Assembly: GCF_041821085.1 (NCBI RefSeq)
Contig: NZ_JBGUAZ010000012.1
Location: 1 to 60,294, forward strand
Direction of reading: 5' to 3'
Origin: Natrinema sp. HArc-T2
GTDB taxonomy: Archaea > Halobacteriota > Halobacteria > Halobacteriales > Natrialbaceae
Length of the DNA stretch: 60,294 bases
A program made the translations under genes and the position numbers. The notes under the pieces were generated by a model that saw nothing but the letters and a program-made list of their open reading frames with translations, searched no databases and was not told where the DNA came from. Position 1 is the first letter of the stretch. The number at the start of each line of letters is the position of its first letter. This document shows, in pieces, positions 35,426 to 43,925 of this stretch.

Positions 35426-35530
35426 ATGGAATTCGAAGAACAACTTCGGTCGCTGGAAGAACGGTATGGCATCTCTGAGAGCGAACGTGCTCGGGAACTC
35501 GGACGGACCGTTGCCCAACTGCGGGACTAA
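35426..35530 (+). CDS. Possible 34-residue helix-turn-helix peptide
   Basis: ATG at 35426 reads MEFEEQLRSLEERYGISESE, ARELGRTVAQLRD, TAA. The spacing of E, L and R and the GIS...ARELGRT segment look like a small HTH. It is convergent with the Fic-like gene and ends 11 bases from it, so it could be a small antitoxin-like partner or a gene fragment. Confidence 0.4.
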   Translation: MEFEEQLRSLEERYGISESERARELGRTVAQLRD

Positions 35531-35540
35531 CGCGTACGTC

Positions 35541-36383
35541 TTACTCGCTAGCTTCCAGATACTCGAGGAACTCCTGTTTGTCGACCCCATTCTCAAAACG
35601 CAGATGCGACGCTCCGGCTCGCGTCACTGACTCAATCATGAACTCGGTACAGAGTTCGGTATGATGAGTCGCATACGTCGACAGGGCTTCTGACTGTGGC
35701 AGCTCGAGGTCGTACTCCGAGAGCTCGATTTCAATCCCACCTTTTCGCAACACGATCTCACAGCCCCACTCATCGAGCAACCTGAACGGGGTTGTGTTTC
35801 GCCGTACGGTGAGAAGTCGCTTCGAGTCGGCGATATACGTGTCGACCCATTCTTGCCAGTCGTAGCTCTCGGTCGCCAACTTCGGGAGCGAAAACGACGG
35901 CTCGGCACTCTCGAGGTACCACTCGGCGAATGCGATCGAGGTTCGATGGTTGGCGTTTGGAAGCGGGTGAGCCAAAATGAGTGACGACATCAACTGCCCT
36001 GCGACCTCGACTACCGATTTTGACCAATCGACGTGCTCGAGTGCAGCTGGAATTCGACCAACGTCGATCTGCTTGTAAATCTCGAGTTTTTCTCCCTCCT
36101 CGAGTTCTGTGGCTTCAAGGACACCTTCGAACGTCTGGAGAATTCGCACTGTCACGAGCCGGTCTGATTCGTCCATTTCGTCCAGTATCGCTTCAAAATT
36201 CTCGGTGATGTCGTCGACCGTTCCACTCGCACCGGTGTTGGTGTAGAGGACGTGTACTGTTTCCTCGAGTTGGTAGGTTTCGACTTTCCCATCGTCGGGG
36301 TCGATCTCGTCGTGATCGAGCGTAACGTACGCGAGCGAATATTGCTCGTCGTCGGGGTGATGGTAGTGGACGAGACCGGTCAT
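35541..36383 (-). CDS. Fic/Doc-like protein with degenerate motif
   Basis: This 280-residue protein starts at 36383 (MTGLVHYHHP). The helical region contains LILAHPLPNANHRTSIAFAE; HPLPNANHRT at residues 139-148 aligns with the Fic motif HPFxxGNGRxxR but has LPNAN in place of F-D/E-G-N-G and HRT in place of the first Arg turn. Fic proteins transfer AMP or other groups to targets. The key Asp/Glu and the GNG loop are altered, so catalysis is doubtful or changed. The ~130 C-terminal residues are a separate domain. A tiny convergent gene lies downstream. Confidence 0.6.
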   Translation of the reverse strand: MTGLVHYHHPDDEQYSLAYVTLDHDEIDPDDGKVETYQLEETVHVLYTNTGASGTVDDITENFEAILDEMDESDRLVTVRILQTFEGVLEATELEEGEKLEIYKQIDVGRIPAALEHVDWSKSVVEVAGQLMSSLILAHPLPNANHRTSIAFAEWYLESAEPSFSLPKLATESYDWQEWVDTYIADSKRLLTVRRNTTPFRLLDEWGCEIVLRKGGIEIELSEYDLELPQSEALSTYATHHTELCTEFMIESVTRAGASHLRFENGVDKQEFLEYLEASE

Positions 36384-36411
36384 TACACTTGGGAACGTAC
36401 CGGAGCAACAT

Positions 36412-36640
36412 AGTGACTTTCTTCCCACCCTACTCGCTCACGGCTGACGCCGTTCGCTCCTTGAGGTGGGGCTTCCTGTTTCCACGACGCGCTTTGCAGG
36501 AACCGAATAGGTGTGTCCCTGAAGACGCCAGCTGTCACCGGAATCTTCTCGTCTCGAGATGCGTTCTACGTCCGTGGGAAGAGCAGGGTGGAGAATTGGC
36601 TCGGCGTTACCAGAAACAATTTCGGATGTCAACGATTGCG
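36412..36640. mobile_element. Probable decayed insertion-sequence end
   Basis: Non-coding sequence with CGCTCACGGCTGACGCCGTT, then CCTTGAGGTGGGGCTTCC, a style common at haloarchaeal IS200/IS605-IS1341-type ends, and the second copy of the 40-bp repeat (36510-36551). No transposase frame remains. Confidence 0.35.
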
Positions 36641-36805
36641 GCAATCATGGGTGTGATCTGTATCTTCAACATTTACAAACCACTCTCTCAGAGTGCAGTC
36701 GCTGTCTGACCGACGGACTGGGTTGGCTAACTCTGAATCTGGCGACTGCTAAACTCACATCCTTCAGTCTACCGTTTATATAAGAAGCCGCGGCCAACGC
36801 CCGTG

Positions 36806-36985
36806 ATGCAACTGACCAATCGCCAAGAAGATCTCCTGATTGCCGTCGCACTAACTGAGTTCTCAGTCCACTACGAAGCTGCTGACCCTGAACTCGCTGA
36901 GTATGCCTGGCAGCTGGCCGCCGATTGCCTCCTCGAGTACGATGTCGAACCAGGCGAAGCTGTTGACGAACTCGAGATCGAGTAG
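36806..36985 (+). CDS. Small helical hypothetical protein
   Basis: This 59-residue acidic protein (an ATG three bases upstream is also possible) has two or three helices (LTNRQEDLLIAVALTEFSVH, then LAEYAWQLAADCLLEYDVEP). No motif is assigned. A likely TATA (TTTATATAAG) lies about 28 bp upstream, consistent with a leaderless transcript. Confidence 0.55.
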   Translation: MQLTNRQEDLLIAVALTEFSVHYEAADPELAEYAWQLAADCLLEYDVEPGEAVDELEIE

Positions 36986-37558
36986 CTACCGCTCACCGTC
37001 CTTGATCAGACCTCAAAAGCCACCCGGATGGGCGTAGAACGGTGGCCGCCGGGCGGACTGAGACAAATAGGGTCGTGGATGATTTAACTGGCCTGTCGCG
37101 CGGTAATGGTCCAGACGTGAATTGAAAACTGCGAGCACAAGCAGACGAATTAGACGCTCTCTCAACTGTTTTGAGATACGATTTGCGCTGGATTGTCAGT
37201 TTATATGTGGGTGCGAAAAACGACCTGTATAACCGTTCTACTGTCTATTCTATCTCTGCCTCAACCGCTTGTGTGAGGCCTGTGAATGAGACTAACCATA
37301 GCTATGAGTCAATATAAGACTCTTAAATCAGCGCTAATCCGCTTTCATCCACTTTCTCTAGCATCGGCCAGTAACTTTCAAACCTTTTCTAAGCCATTAG
37401 TAACGCGACAGATGGGATATTTGGGAGAGTTACTATCAACCTCGCTTCGATTCTCAGTTGGTCAGAACTGTCTCTATTGACTCTGTGATCACCCACTGTT
37501 CCGTTGAGGTGCTTGGAACTGTTCTGTATGGCTTTGTGATCGACCACCTTTGTGCGTG
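36986..37558. other. Long gap without a gene
   Basis: Mostly AT-richer sequence with no frame of normal haloarchaeal codon use; a small open frame at 37286-37480 has atypical composition. Probably decayed mobile DNA. Confidence 0.4.
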
Positions 37559-37648
37559 ATGTCAAACTCGAAGGAAGCTGCCGACGAATTCGTCATCAAC
37601 CTCCCGTTTGACCCAGAGGCTGGCGACACGGCAGCCGCCGCATCATAA
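37559..37648 (+). pseudogene. C-terminal relic of an HVO_A0114-type regulator
   Basis: The frame MSNSKEAADEFVINLPFDPE ends in GDTAAAAS. It matches the C-terminus of the gene at 33708 (NELVISLSFDP...DTVAAAP) and is the last piece of a lost paralogue. Confidence 0.6.
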
Positions 37649-37731
37649 AATCTCACTCGATTGCGAGCAAAACCCGTATTCAACGGGTACTGTTAAGCGG
37701 ATGACTGTCGAAACAACCAGACAGAACTGCA

Positions 37732-38004
37732 ATGGCTCGCGTCACAGATCCACGGCCACCACTTCCGGAGTGGATTCTTGAGTGCTACGACCGGCTGTGT
37801 ACGCAGGCATGTCGGCCAGACCACGGAGAAGACAGCGTTCCGCTGGTTGATTACGACGATGCCGTTGACGTGCTGATCTCTGATTCAGAGTTAGTACTCG
37901 AGCAACGGGACGTCGAGCACGCACTTACTCGGCTGCTCGAGCGGGGCTACTTTTACGAAGTCGAGGATGAACTTCGGGTCACATCGCCGGAAGAACAGTG
38001 TTAG
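37732..38004 (+). CDS. Hypothetical protein, 90 aa
   Basis: This acidic protein has a winged-helix look: PLPEWILECYDRLC, LVDYDDAVDVLISDSELVLE, then VEHALTRLLERGYFYEVEDE with a final strand. This fits a small transcription-regulator-like fold, but no family is recognised. It stands alone, with long non-coding stretches on both sides. Confidence 0.55.
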   Translation: MARVTDPRPPLPEWILECYDRLCTQACRPDHGEDSVPLVDYDDAVDVLISDSELVLEQRDVEHALTRLLERGYFYEVEDELRVTSPEEQC

Positions 38005-38107
38005 CGACTGTTGGTTCTATTCGGATTACAAATATGGCGTGTTCTCTCTAAGAGTGCGTCAAGGAGAGGGAACGGTCATTTCGAGTGGTGCTGGTAGCGA
38101 AATATCC

Positions 38108-38124
38108 CGGTCCCGCCGGGACCG
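38108..38124. terminator. GC-rich hairpin in a non-coding gap
   Basis: CGGTCCC-GCC-GGGACCG is a perfect 7-bp stem with a 3-nt loop in the 266-bp gap between the genes ending at 38004 and 38271. It may end transcripts from either side. There is no T-run, so this is uncertain. Confidence 0.35.
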
Positions 38125-38270
38125 ACACCACGGGAATCGCCCTCCCCAATCACCTATCGTTTCAGATCCAACATAAAGTTACTAGTCTTATATTTCATAT
38201 TTTACTGAATGTAATTCAAACGAATATTTTATCTGTGAGTAAAAGCACTCTATCTTTCCGCTCTGTTACC

Positions 38271-39998
38271 CTACTGGTCAGAGACGACCGCTGCGCTCTG
38301 CTGGAGGTCTACCTCATACTCTTCGAACACGGACTCGAATCCCTCGTCAACAACCTGCTGGACAAGTTTCGCGAACGAACGTCGATTACCCGGATCCTCA
38401 ACAAGCGACCGAAACGTGCCCTCGAAGTGATGCCCATGAGAAGGCCGATCACGACTCGAAGTCTCGTGGGCTGCCTCGTGTAACATCACGAGATACAGAT
38501 CGTGCATCCAGACTGCACGCTGGCGGCTCGTCACGGCTGAGTCGGTGATCACGATGTACGTCCTGCCGTCGGTCCAGGCATCGGCACTTGCCTCACCGTA
38601 GTACACATCTCGTTCAATCCCAAGCTCCCGTGCGAGTACTCGAGCGAAGCGAAGATACCGCCGCTGATCAGCGTTCAACTGCGATTCGTCCTCAACCCGA
38701 TGATAGCCTGTCCACACACCTTCTGACTCTGCTTGCTCGCCAACATCGAACGTCTCCGGTACCGCTATCGATGTGTCCTCATCAGCGGCGAAGTCGCGAA
38801 GCCGCTGCGTCGCCGAATCACTCGTATCGAGGACGACGTAACCACGCTCGACGAGTTTGTCCGCGCCTTTTTCGGCACCGCCGACCCACCCGATTTTCGG
38901 GGCCGCCTGGATCTCCTCGAGACTGATGCGGGACTCGGTCGCCAGCTGGAACAGCTTGCGATCGGCCCACTGCTCGTCCGATGACTCGGATGCCATCGCC
39001 TCGATCATTACCTCCCGACTCTCGGCGGTCAGCCGATCGTCTGAAACCTCAGCATATAGATCGTCACGTGTCTGCTCGAGTGCGTTGTCGATCCGCTGCC
39101 AGCGGTCACAGCCCGACTGGATGTCGTTTCGGGCAAAGTTCAGCGTCAGATTCCCTTTCGAGACGACGACCCCGCCGAGTCCGTACTCGCGTTTTGTCGT
39201 CACGTACAGGCCATTGCTGTAGATATCGAGTCCCTCGTGGGGCGTGTACTCGAGTGCGAGGATCGCATCGTCAGTTTCGCGCGTGAGTGATGGGTGTGGT
39301 GAGTCAGCCACCGCTTCGAATGGATCGCCCTTGTCAACCGGTTCGCCGTTGATCACGACCGAGACGCCGGTTCGGGATTGCACGTACGCGAAGCGCTTGC
39401 GAAGATCGCGAACGTAGCGCCGCCAGCGGTAGCTGTCCGGATCAGGCACCTCGTCTTCGTAGTGATCGATCTCGACGAGCATCCCCTCGAGATGATGCTC
39501 AGCGTCCACGAGATGGCCATCGCGCCCACTGACGTCTGCCCACGGTCCTGAATCGCGTCGATCTCGGTAGTCAAAGCACAGTGCGGCGTTGTGACTCCAG
39601 ATGTGAACCGCGCCCTTCGCGATGATCGCACCCTTTCCGATGCCCCACTCGCCGATCGTCTCATCGTCCGATCGCTGCTTGCTTCCTGCACCCAGCACCG
39701 ACAGGTTGCGTCTCCCGTCAGTCGACTCGAGATCGACACCAGCGCCGTCATCGAGGATGATCGATCGTTCAGGCGAGATGCTGACCAACACACGGGATGA
39801 ACCCGGACTGTCGATGCCGTTTTGGACGGCTTCGCGAATTGCGTCTGTGAGATCCGCCATTTGGTCTTCGATGAGATACGTTGCAACCCGCTCGTCAGCC
39901 GTCATCGTCACGGTCTCGTCAGTCGATGGCTGACTGCCCGGTCTCGAGTCAGTCGCTTCGTTCGTAGCGAACTCCGATAACGTCGGATGATCTGTCAT
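38271..39998 (-). CDS. GHKL ATPase fused to an HExxH metallopeptidase-like domain
   Basis: The 575-residue protein starts at ATG 39998. The N-terminal half has the GHKL (Hsp90/MutL-like) ATP site: REAVQNGID with N60, DDGAG at 83-87 and GEWGIGKGA at 117-125. About 200 residues then follow in a transducer-like layout. The C-terminal third holds VMLHEAAHETSS with HEAAH near residues 507-511 and a later HGHHFE, as in zinc peptidases. The fusion suggests an ATP-gated protease or sensor. It is divergent from a HTH gene across 111 bp, and might be a defence or stress module. No described system with this architecture comes to mind. Confidence 0.7.
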   Translation of the reverse strand: MTDHPTLSEFATNEATDSRPGSQPSTDETVTMTADERVATYLIEDQMADLTDAIREAVQNGIDSPGSSRVLVSISPERSIILDDGAGVDLESTDGRRNLSVLGAGSKQRSDDETIGEWGIGKGAIIAKGAVHIWSHNAALCFDYRDRRDSGPWADVSGRDGHLVDAEHHLEGMLVEIDHYEDEVPDPDSYRWRRYVRDLRKRFAYVQSRTGVSVVINGEPVDKGDPFEAVADSPHPSLTRETDDAILALEYTPHEGLDIYSNGLYVTTKREYGLGGVVVSKGNLTLNFARNDIQSGCDRWQRIDNALEQTRDDLYAEVSDDRLTAESREVMIEAMASESSDEQWADRKLFQLATESRISLEEIQAAPKIGWVGGAEKGADKLVERGYVVLDTSDSATQRLRDFAADEDTSIAVPETFDVGEQAESEGVWTGYHRVEDESQLNADQRRYLRFARVLARELGIERDVYYGEASADAWTDGRTYIVITDSAVTSRQRAVWMHDLYLVMLHEAAHETSSRDRPSHGHHFEGTFRSLVEDPGNRRSFAKLVQQVVDEGFESVFEEYEVDLQQSAAVVSDQ

Positions 39999-40109
39999 GG
40001 TGTCCACCCCTGTGGCACCACAGAAACTGAACGGCGGAACTCGAGCGCTTTCGCTAGTCGTAGTTTCCTGGAAAGGATTATTGTGATCTGCGTGCAATTC
40101 GCTATTAGG

Positions 40110-40625
40110 ATGTCTACAAAAGAAGCAGATTGGAACACGCCTCTCGATACTGGAGGAGAGGCGTTTGAACTCCTCAGGAACGCCCGGAAAGCGTGGATAT
40201 ATACCTACATTCGTCATAATACGGACACCACGATTGACGATATCGTTGACTCCCTTGAGATTCCACAGCGGACTGCTTACGACTATATCAACGATCTCGA
40301 ATCTGCAGGGTTCATTGAGCAGTCGAACAAGGGACGACCGGCACGATATGCCGCTCGTGAGATCGATCTCCAACTGGTACAGGATGATGTCCAGCGGCAG
40401 ATCACGCCAGCATTGATCGAGGCGATTGCACGTCGAGAGAGGGATGGCGATATCGATACGTACATCGAACGTCACGGCTTGGATGGGCTTGCGGTCGCTC
40501 TCGAGTATGCTCGGGAATATGCTGAGGGGTCAGTAACCCATCGAATTATGGCCCGGGAGCAGGAAATCTCATCGTTAGAAGCAGGTATTATTCTGGACGC
40601 ACTTCGCCCCATTGTTGAGGAATAA
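40110..40625 (+). CDS. Winged-helix transcriptional regulator
   Basis: In this 171-residue protein, residues ~20-75 form a winged helix: NARKAWIYTYIRHNTDTTID, SLEIPQRTAYDYINDLESAG, then a wing with NKGRPARY. The C-terminal helices (~85-171) may bind ligand or dimerise. The ATG is at 40110. It is divergent from the GHKL-metallopeptidase gene and may regulate it, and it lies just outside the putative origin. Confidence 0.7.
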   Translation: MSTKEADWNTPLDTGGEAFELLRNARKAWIYTYIRHNTDTTIDDIVDSLEIPQRTAYDYINDLESAGFIEQSNKGRPARYAAREIDLQLVQDDVQRQITPALIEAIARRERDGDIDTYIERHGLDGLAVALEYAREYAEGSVTHRIMAREQEISSLEAGIILDALRPIVEE

Positions 40626-40694
40626 CAACCGTATGCGACTGAAAACAGATCTATCTGGTAAGCGGTTCACCACAGTAGATGTGCTGACTCACTC

Positions 40695-40715
40695 ACCCCA
40701 CTGCTTCCGCTGTTA
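40695..40715 (-). repeat. Origin repeat A (inverted)
   Basis: Perfect inverted copy of the 21-bp element at 40878-40898; likely initiator binding site. Confidence 0.65.
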
Positions 40716-40877
40716 GCGATTGAACAAGGGCATATCCTCCATGTCAGGAGGATAATTTATTGTTCAGTGTTGAACAACCTACGGTTTTGGTTATTACTGT
40801 TTATACTTAATACTACTGTAAGAATATATATGATTATTCGACCGTAGAAGAGCTACCTGCACAAGTCCATCAACTCT

Positions 40878-40898
40878 TAACAGCGGAAGCAGTGGGGT
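40878..40898 (+). repeat. Origin repeat B
   Basis: Identical to the reverse complement of repeat A, with core GCGGAAGCAGTGGGGT. Confidence 0.65.
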
Positions 40899-40976
40899 GG
40901 GGGTAAGCCCACCTTCTCTCTCATTGACTGTGAAAGGGGTGTGGTAGATTACATTCTGTAACAGAACAGTCAGTCC

Positions 40977-40997
40977 TAACAACGGAAGCAGTGGGGT
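40977..40997 (+). repeat. Origin repeat C
   Basis: One-base variant of repeat B, just before the orc1 stop. Confidence 0.6.
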
Positions 40998-41004
40998 CTG
41001 TCTA

Positions 41005-42192
41005 TCACGGTGTCGTTCCTATCAACTCTTCAAGACCTGCTTTCACGCTCGAGGTCGACTGATTCAATTCGTGTTTTTTGAACTTTCCGCCACTTTTACC
41101 GCGATTGATCTCCGCCGATTTGATGATTCCCAATGTCTCGAGTTCGGCAAGATACTCACGAACAGCTCGGTCTGAGACGGGATCGTTACCTTCCCGTTCA
41201 CAGAGCATCTCGTAAGGTTCGCGAATCTCTCGTGTTCGAGACGGTGTTTTACCCTGTTCTTGGAGCAACGTTAGTGCCCACAGAACCAGTTGTCCGTGGT
41301 ATGAGTAGTTGATAATTCCTTCTATTACTTGATCAGTCTGTAGTCGCTCACGAGCTTGGGCGACATACTCCTCTGCTACATGATCGGCGTTCCTCTCGCG
41401 AGCGATGTCGCCACTTTCGAGCAGCAGGTCCAGTGCCTGCCGGGCGTCACCGGAATCTTTCGCTCCGTACGCGGCACACATCTCAATAACGCCCTCTTCA
41501 AGGACACCGTCGTGAAAGGCAACTGACTCACGCTGTTTTAGGACTTTGGCAAGATCAGTCGCATTGTATGCGCTAAATGACACCTCTTTCTCGCACAAGC
41601 TTGATCGGACTTTGGAACTCAGTTGATTCCGGAAGCTCAGATCATTCGAAATCCCAATCACACCAAGCCGAGCATTCGTAATATCGCCGTTTGACCGTGC
41701 TCGAGGGAGTTTATAGAGGAGGCTGTCGTCTTCGATATGATCAACCTCGTCGAGAACGATCAGAACCGTGCCGCCCAACTTATCAATTTCATCAAACAGG
41801 AACTGATAGACAGACGCTTGTGGATATCCAGTATTCGAGATTTGATTTGCGGGATCGCGGAGTTCGTTCACAAGCGCAACGGCAGTCTGATAGCTGGAAT
41901 TTAGCCCATCACAATTAACTTCTACAGTATGGAGTTCAAGATGGTCGATGCCGGCGGCACTCTTCTCGAGTTGATATAGCAGAAAACGAGTTGCGGCGGT
42001 TTTTCCAACACCGCTTTTTCCGTATAGAAAGATGTTTGACGGTGTTTCCCCCTCGATCACAGGCTGGAGCGCCGCATGGTATTGTTGGAGCTCTTGATCA
42101 CGCCCGACTAGTTTCTCTGGTGTCCACTCCTCAAGGAGAGCCTCCCGTTCTTTGAAAATACGACCAGTTGGCTCGAAACTGAAATCGCTCAT
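41005..42192 (-). CDS. orc1/cdc6: Orc1/Cdc6 replication initiator
   Basis: This 395-residue AAA+ protein has Walker A GKSGVGKT at 58-65 and Walker B VLIVLDEVD ending at ~151, followed by sensor-like regions and a C-terminal winged helix (QGKTPSRTREIREPYEMLC, then RAVREYLAELETLGIIKSAE). Haloarchaeal replicons carry such genes beside their origins, where the protein binds ORB repeats and loads MCM. Inverted repeats at its 3' end and a related copy upstream (42271-42292) support that here. The promoter lies in 42193-42373. Confidence 0.9.
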   Translation of the reverse strand: MSDFSFEPTGRIFKEREALLEEWTPEKLVGRDQELQQYHAALQPVIEGETPSNIFLYGKSGVGKTAATRFLLYQLEKSAAGIDHLELHTVEVNCDGLNSSYQTAVALVNELRDPANQISNTGYPQASVYQFLFDEIDKLGGTVLIVLDEVDHIEDDSLLYKLPRARSNGDITNARLGVIGISNDLSFRNQLSSKVRSSLCEKEVSFSAYNATDLAKVLKQRESVAFHDGVLEEGVIEMCAAYGAKDSGDARQALDLLLESGDIARERNADHVAEEYVAQARERLQTDQVIEGIINYSYHGQLVLWALTLLQEQGKTPSRTREIREPYEMLCEREGNDPVSDRAVREYLAELETLGIIKSAEINRGKSGGKFKKHELNQSTSSVKAGLEELIGTTP

Positions 42193-42270
42193 TGCGTGGA
42201 GTATCTTATTCTATCCTCTTAACCTTTGGTTCCGGTGCTTCCGCTGACCTCTTTTATTTATATACTTCCG

Positions 42271-42292
42271 ACCCCACCATTTCCGTTGTTAG
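42271..42292 (-). repeat. Diverged origin-type repeat upstream of orc1
   Basis: ACCCCACC...TTCCG.TGTTAG matches repeat A with about four changes, about 80 bp upstream of the orc1 ATG. It could mediate autoregulation or be part of the origin. Confidence 0.5.
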
Positions 42293-42373
42293 AGTGATTA
42301 ATATTCAAATCTGAAATGCGCCTCCACTGATTTGTGGTGTTTGCCCTGAGAATTCTCCAGAAGACGCTATCGA

Positions 42374-43309
42374 TCACTCATTGTCGGTCACCTCGCTGAC
42401 GATGTCGATGATCTCCTGGGCGGTCGAACTGATCCGCTCAAGCCGGTCGAGGATCGTCTCCGGTTCGTCACCGTGCCACGCAGCGAGGTAAAACGCTGAT
42501 CCACTGGTATCCAACTCGAAGTACCGCCCAACGATGTAGCCGATCGCTTCGGCCTCGAGCTCACGTTTCGATCGCTCAGCCTCGTCGTCGACGCCACTGT
42601 GTAACAGCGCATGCGCGTACTCGTGAACGAGCGTGACGGCGAGGTCAGCGTCGTTCTCACGATCTCGGACGGCGACGCGTGGCCATTCCGATGGGCGGTA
42701 CTCACAGATTCCCTTGGCACTCCCATGCGACCAGTCCTGGGGTGGCACGACCTCTACGTCTACCTCGAGGGGATCTGCTGCCTCGAGGAGTGCGGGAACC
42801 AACTCGTCAGCCTGTCCCTTGGCTTCTGTCTCGAGGTCGGGCAGTGGCTCGCCGTCAGTCTGTGAGATATCGAAGACGGGTGCTGGTCGAAAGCCCACGA
42901 GTCCTTTCTCCCAGCTGTCCGGCGGTGTCTCATCATACTCACAGTCACTGCGCTCGTGGTACGATGGCGAGTTCCCACAGTTGGGACATTGCTTCGCGAT
43001 GATGGGCGCCCAGATCCAGATCGCTGTTTCCCCCTCTTTGACGTGTCGGTCAAACTCGTTTTGCCACGTTCGGTAGCCGGCAACGCGTGTTGCATGCGGA
43101 CACTGGAGTTTGATCAACAGCGTGTTTCGGTGCGAGTAGTCGTGGAACCGACTCTGAACATCCAACCACTCTGTGAACTGTTCGCTCGAGACGGCGTCAT
43201 CGACTTCGTCGACGAGGTCCTGGATCCATGCTTCGATCGTACTGTGCATCTCATCGTGCCGGGTGTCCGAATCGTCGAACGTTTCCCGGGAGCTGCTGCT
43301 CGTAGCCAT
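42374..43309 (-). CDS. ArdC-like antirestriction protein with zincin domain
   Basis: In this 311-residue protein, the N-terminal half has the ArdC-like single-strand-DNA-binding pattern (FTEWLDVQSRFHDYSHRNTL, GYRTWQNEF, KEGETAIWIWAP) plus a CPNC...C insertion. The C-terminal half is an ImmA/IrrE-type peptidase with HEYAH at 229-233 and a later ELEAEAIGYIV supplying the third ligand. ArdC proteins on plasmids protect incoming DNA from restriction. The gene lies directly upstream of orc1/cdc6, a plausible place on a mobile replicon. Confidence 0.8.
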   Translation of the reverse strand: MATSSSSRETFDDSDTRHDEMHSTIEAWIQDLVDEVDDAVSSEQFTEWLDVQSRFHDYSHRNTLLIKLQCPHATRVAGYRTWQNEFDRHVKEGETAIWIWAPIIAKQCPNCGNSPSYHERSDCEYDETPPDSWEKGLVGFRPAPVFDISQTDGEPLPDLETEAKGQADELVPALLEAADPLEVDVEVVPPQDWSHGSAKGICEYRPSEWPRVAVRDRENDADLAVTLVHEYAHALLHSGVDDEAERSKRELEAEAIGYIVGRYFELDTSGSAFYLAAWHGDEPETILDRLERISSTAQEIIDIVSEVTDNE

Positions 43310-43490
43310 ATTTGATCACTGCTTCTCGAGTCGGATCGAATCGAACTGAACTCGAGAAGACCTCCACCCCTCGGGGATCTCACAAAATGCGCCAGACTCG
43401 AGCAGTTGGAGGGTCGTTAATCAGTAGGCGCCAGCGTCTCGTTTCTTCTGAAGACAGTGACTGGTAGGAATTCACCACCGTCTGTCGGCG

Positions 43491-43925
43491 TCAGTTGGGA
43501 TCGTAGGGGTTCGTAGCTGTGTCGAGTCGATAGACATCCTCTGTTGCATCGAAGTCGTCATCGAACGCATACAGATAGCCGAGCCCTTCGGTCTGCATAT
43601 ACGCGATAATGCAACTATCGACGAAGGACAGTGGCTCGTGCTGTCGGAACAGTGCTTTTCCCGTCGCAAGGGCGTCGACAGTGAGCGAGTCGATATGGAA
43701 GCGAGCGTTTTCCTCAATACGGTCGAGGAGGTCGACAGCTGCGTCGTGGCCGGCGTGGGTAACGAGGCCGTTGAGCGTTTCTGCGAGGACGTAGTCGAGG
43801 ACCACCGCCTCTGGAAGGGCTCCATTGTCGATGCCATGGAGTATCGGGAGCGCGGCTTCGTGGGAACTGTCCCGTCGGTATGCTGCTGCGAAGAGGACTG
43901 TTGTATCGATGAGAGCGCGTGGCAT
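43491..43925 (-). CDS. vapC: PIN-domain toxin (VapC-like)
   Basis: In this 144-residue PIN domain, MPRALIDTTVLFAAAYRRDS gives the first acidic residue, VLDYVLAETLNGLV the second (E), and LSFVDSCIIAYM plus YAFDDDFDAT the last Asp residues. Such proteins are RNases inhibited by a paired antitoxin. It starts immediately after the antitoxin TAA, with no gap. Both genes run minus. Confidence 0.85.
   Translation of the reverse strand: MPRALIDTTVLFAAAYRRDSSHEAALPILHGIDNGALPEAVVLDYVLAETLNGLVTHAGHDAAVDLLDRIEENARFHIDSLTVDALATGKALFRQHEPLSFVDSCIIAYMQTEGLGYLYAFDDDFDATEDVYRLDTATNPYDPN

Larger units (their letters stand above)
40680..41004. other. Putative replication origin with inverted ORB-like repeats
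   Basis: A 21-bp element with core GCGGAAGCAGTGGGGT occurs inverted at 40695-40715 and direct at 40878-40898 (perfect match) and 40977-40997 (one mismatch). Between the inverted copies lies AT-rich DNA (about 40750-40870) that could unwind, and an 8-bp stem TATCCTCC-N6-GGAGGATA (40734-40755). The block abuts the 3' end of orc1/cdc6. This is the layout of haloarchaeal origins: ORB repeats facing each other around an unwinding element, next to the initiator gene. Confidence 0.65.

Noticed and set aside
38271-40475. 734-residue start for the GHKL protein
   Set aside because: The extra 159 residues overlap the divergent HTH gene and lack haloarchaeal composition; ATG 39998 fits the domain start.
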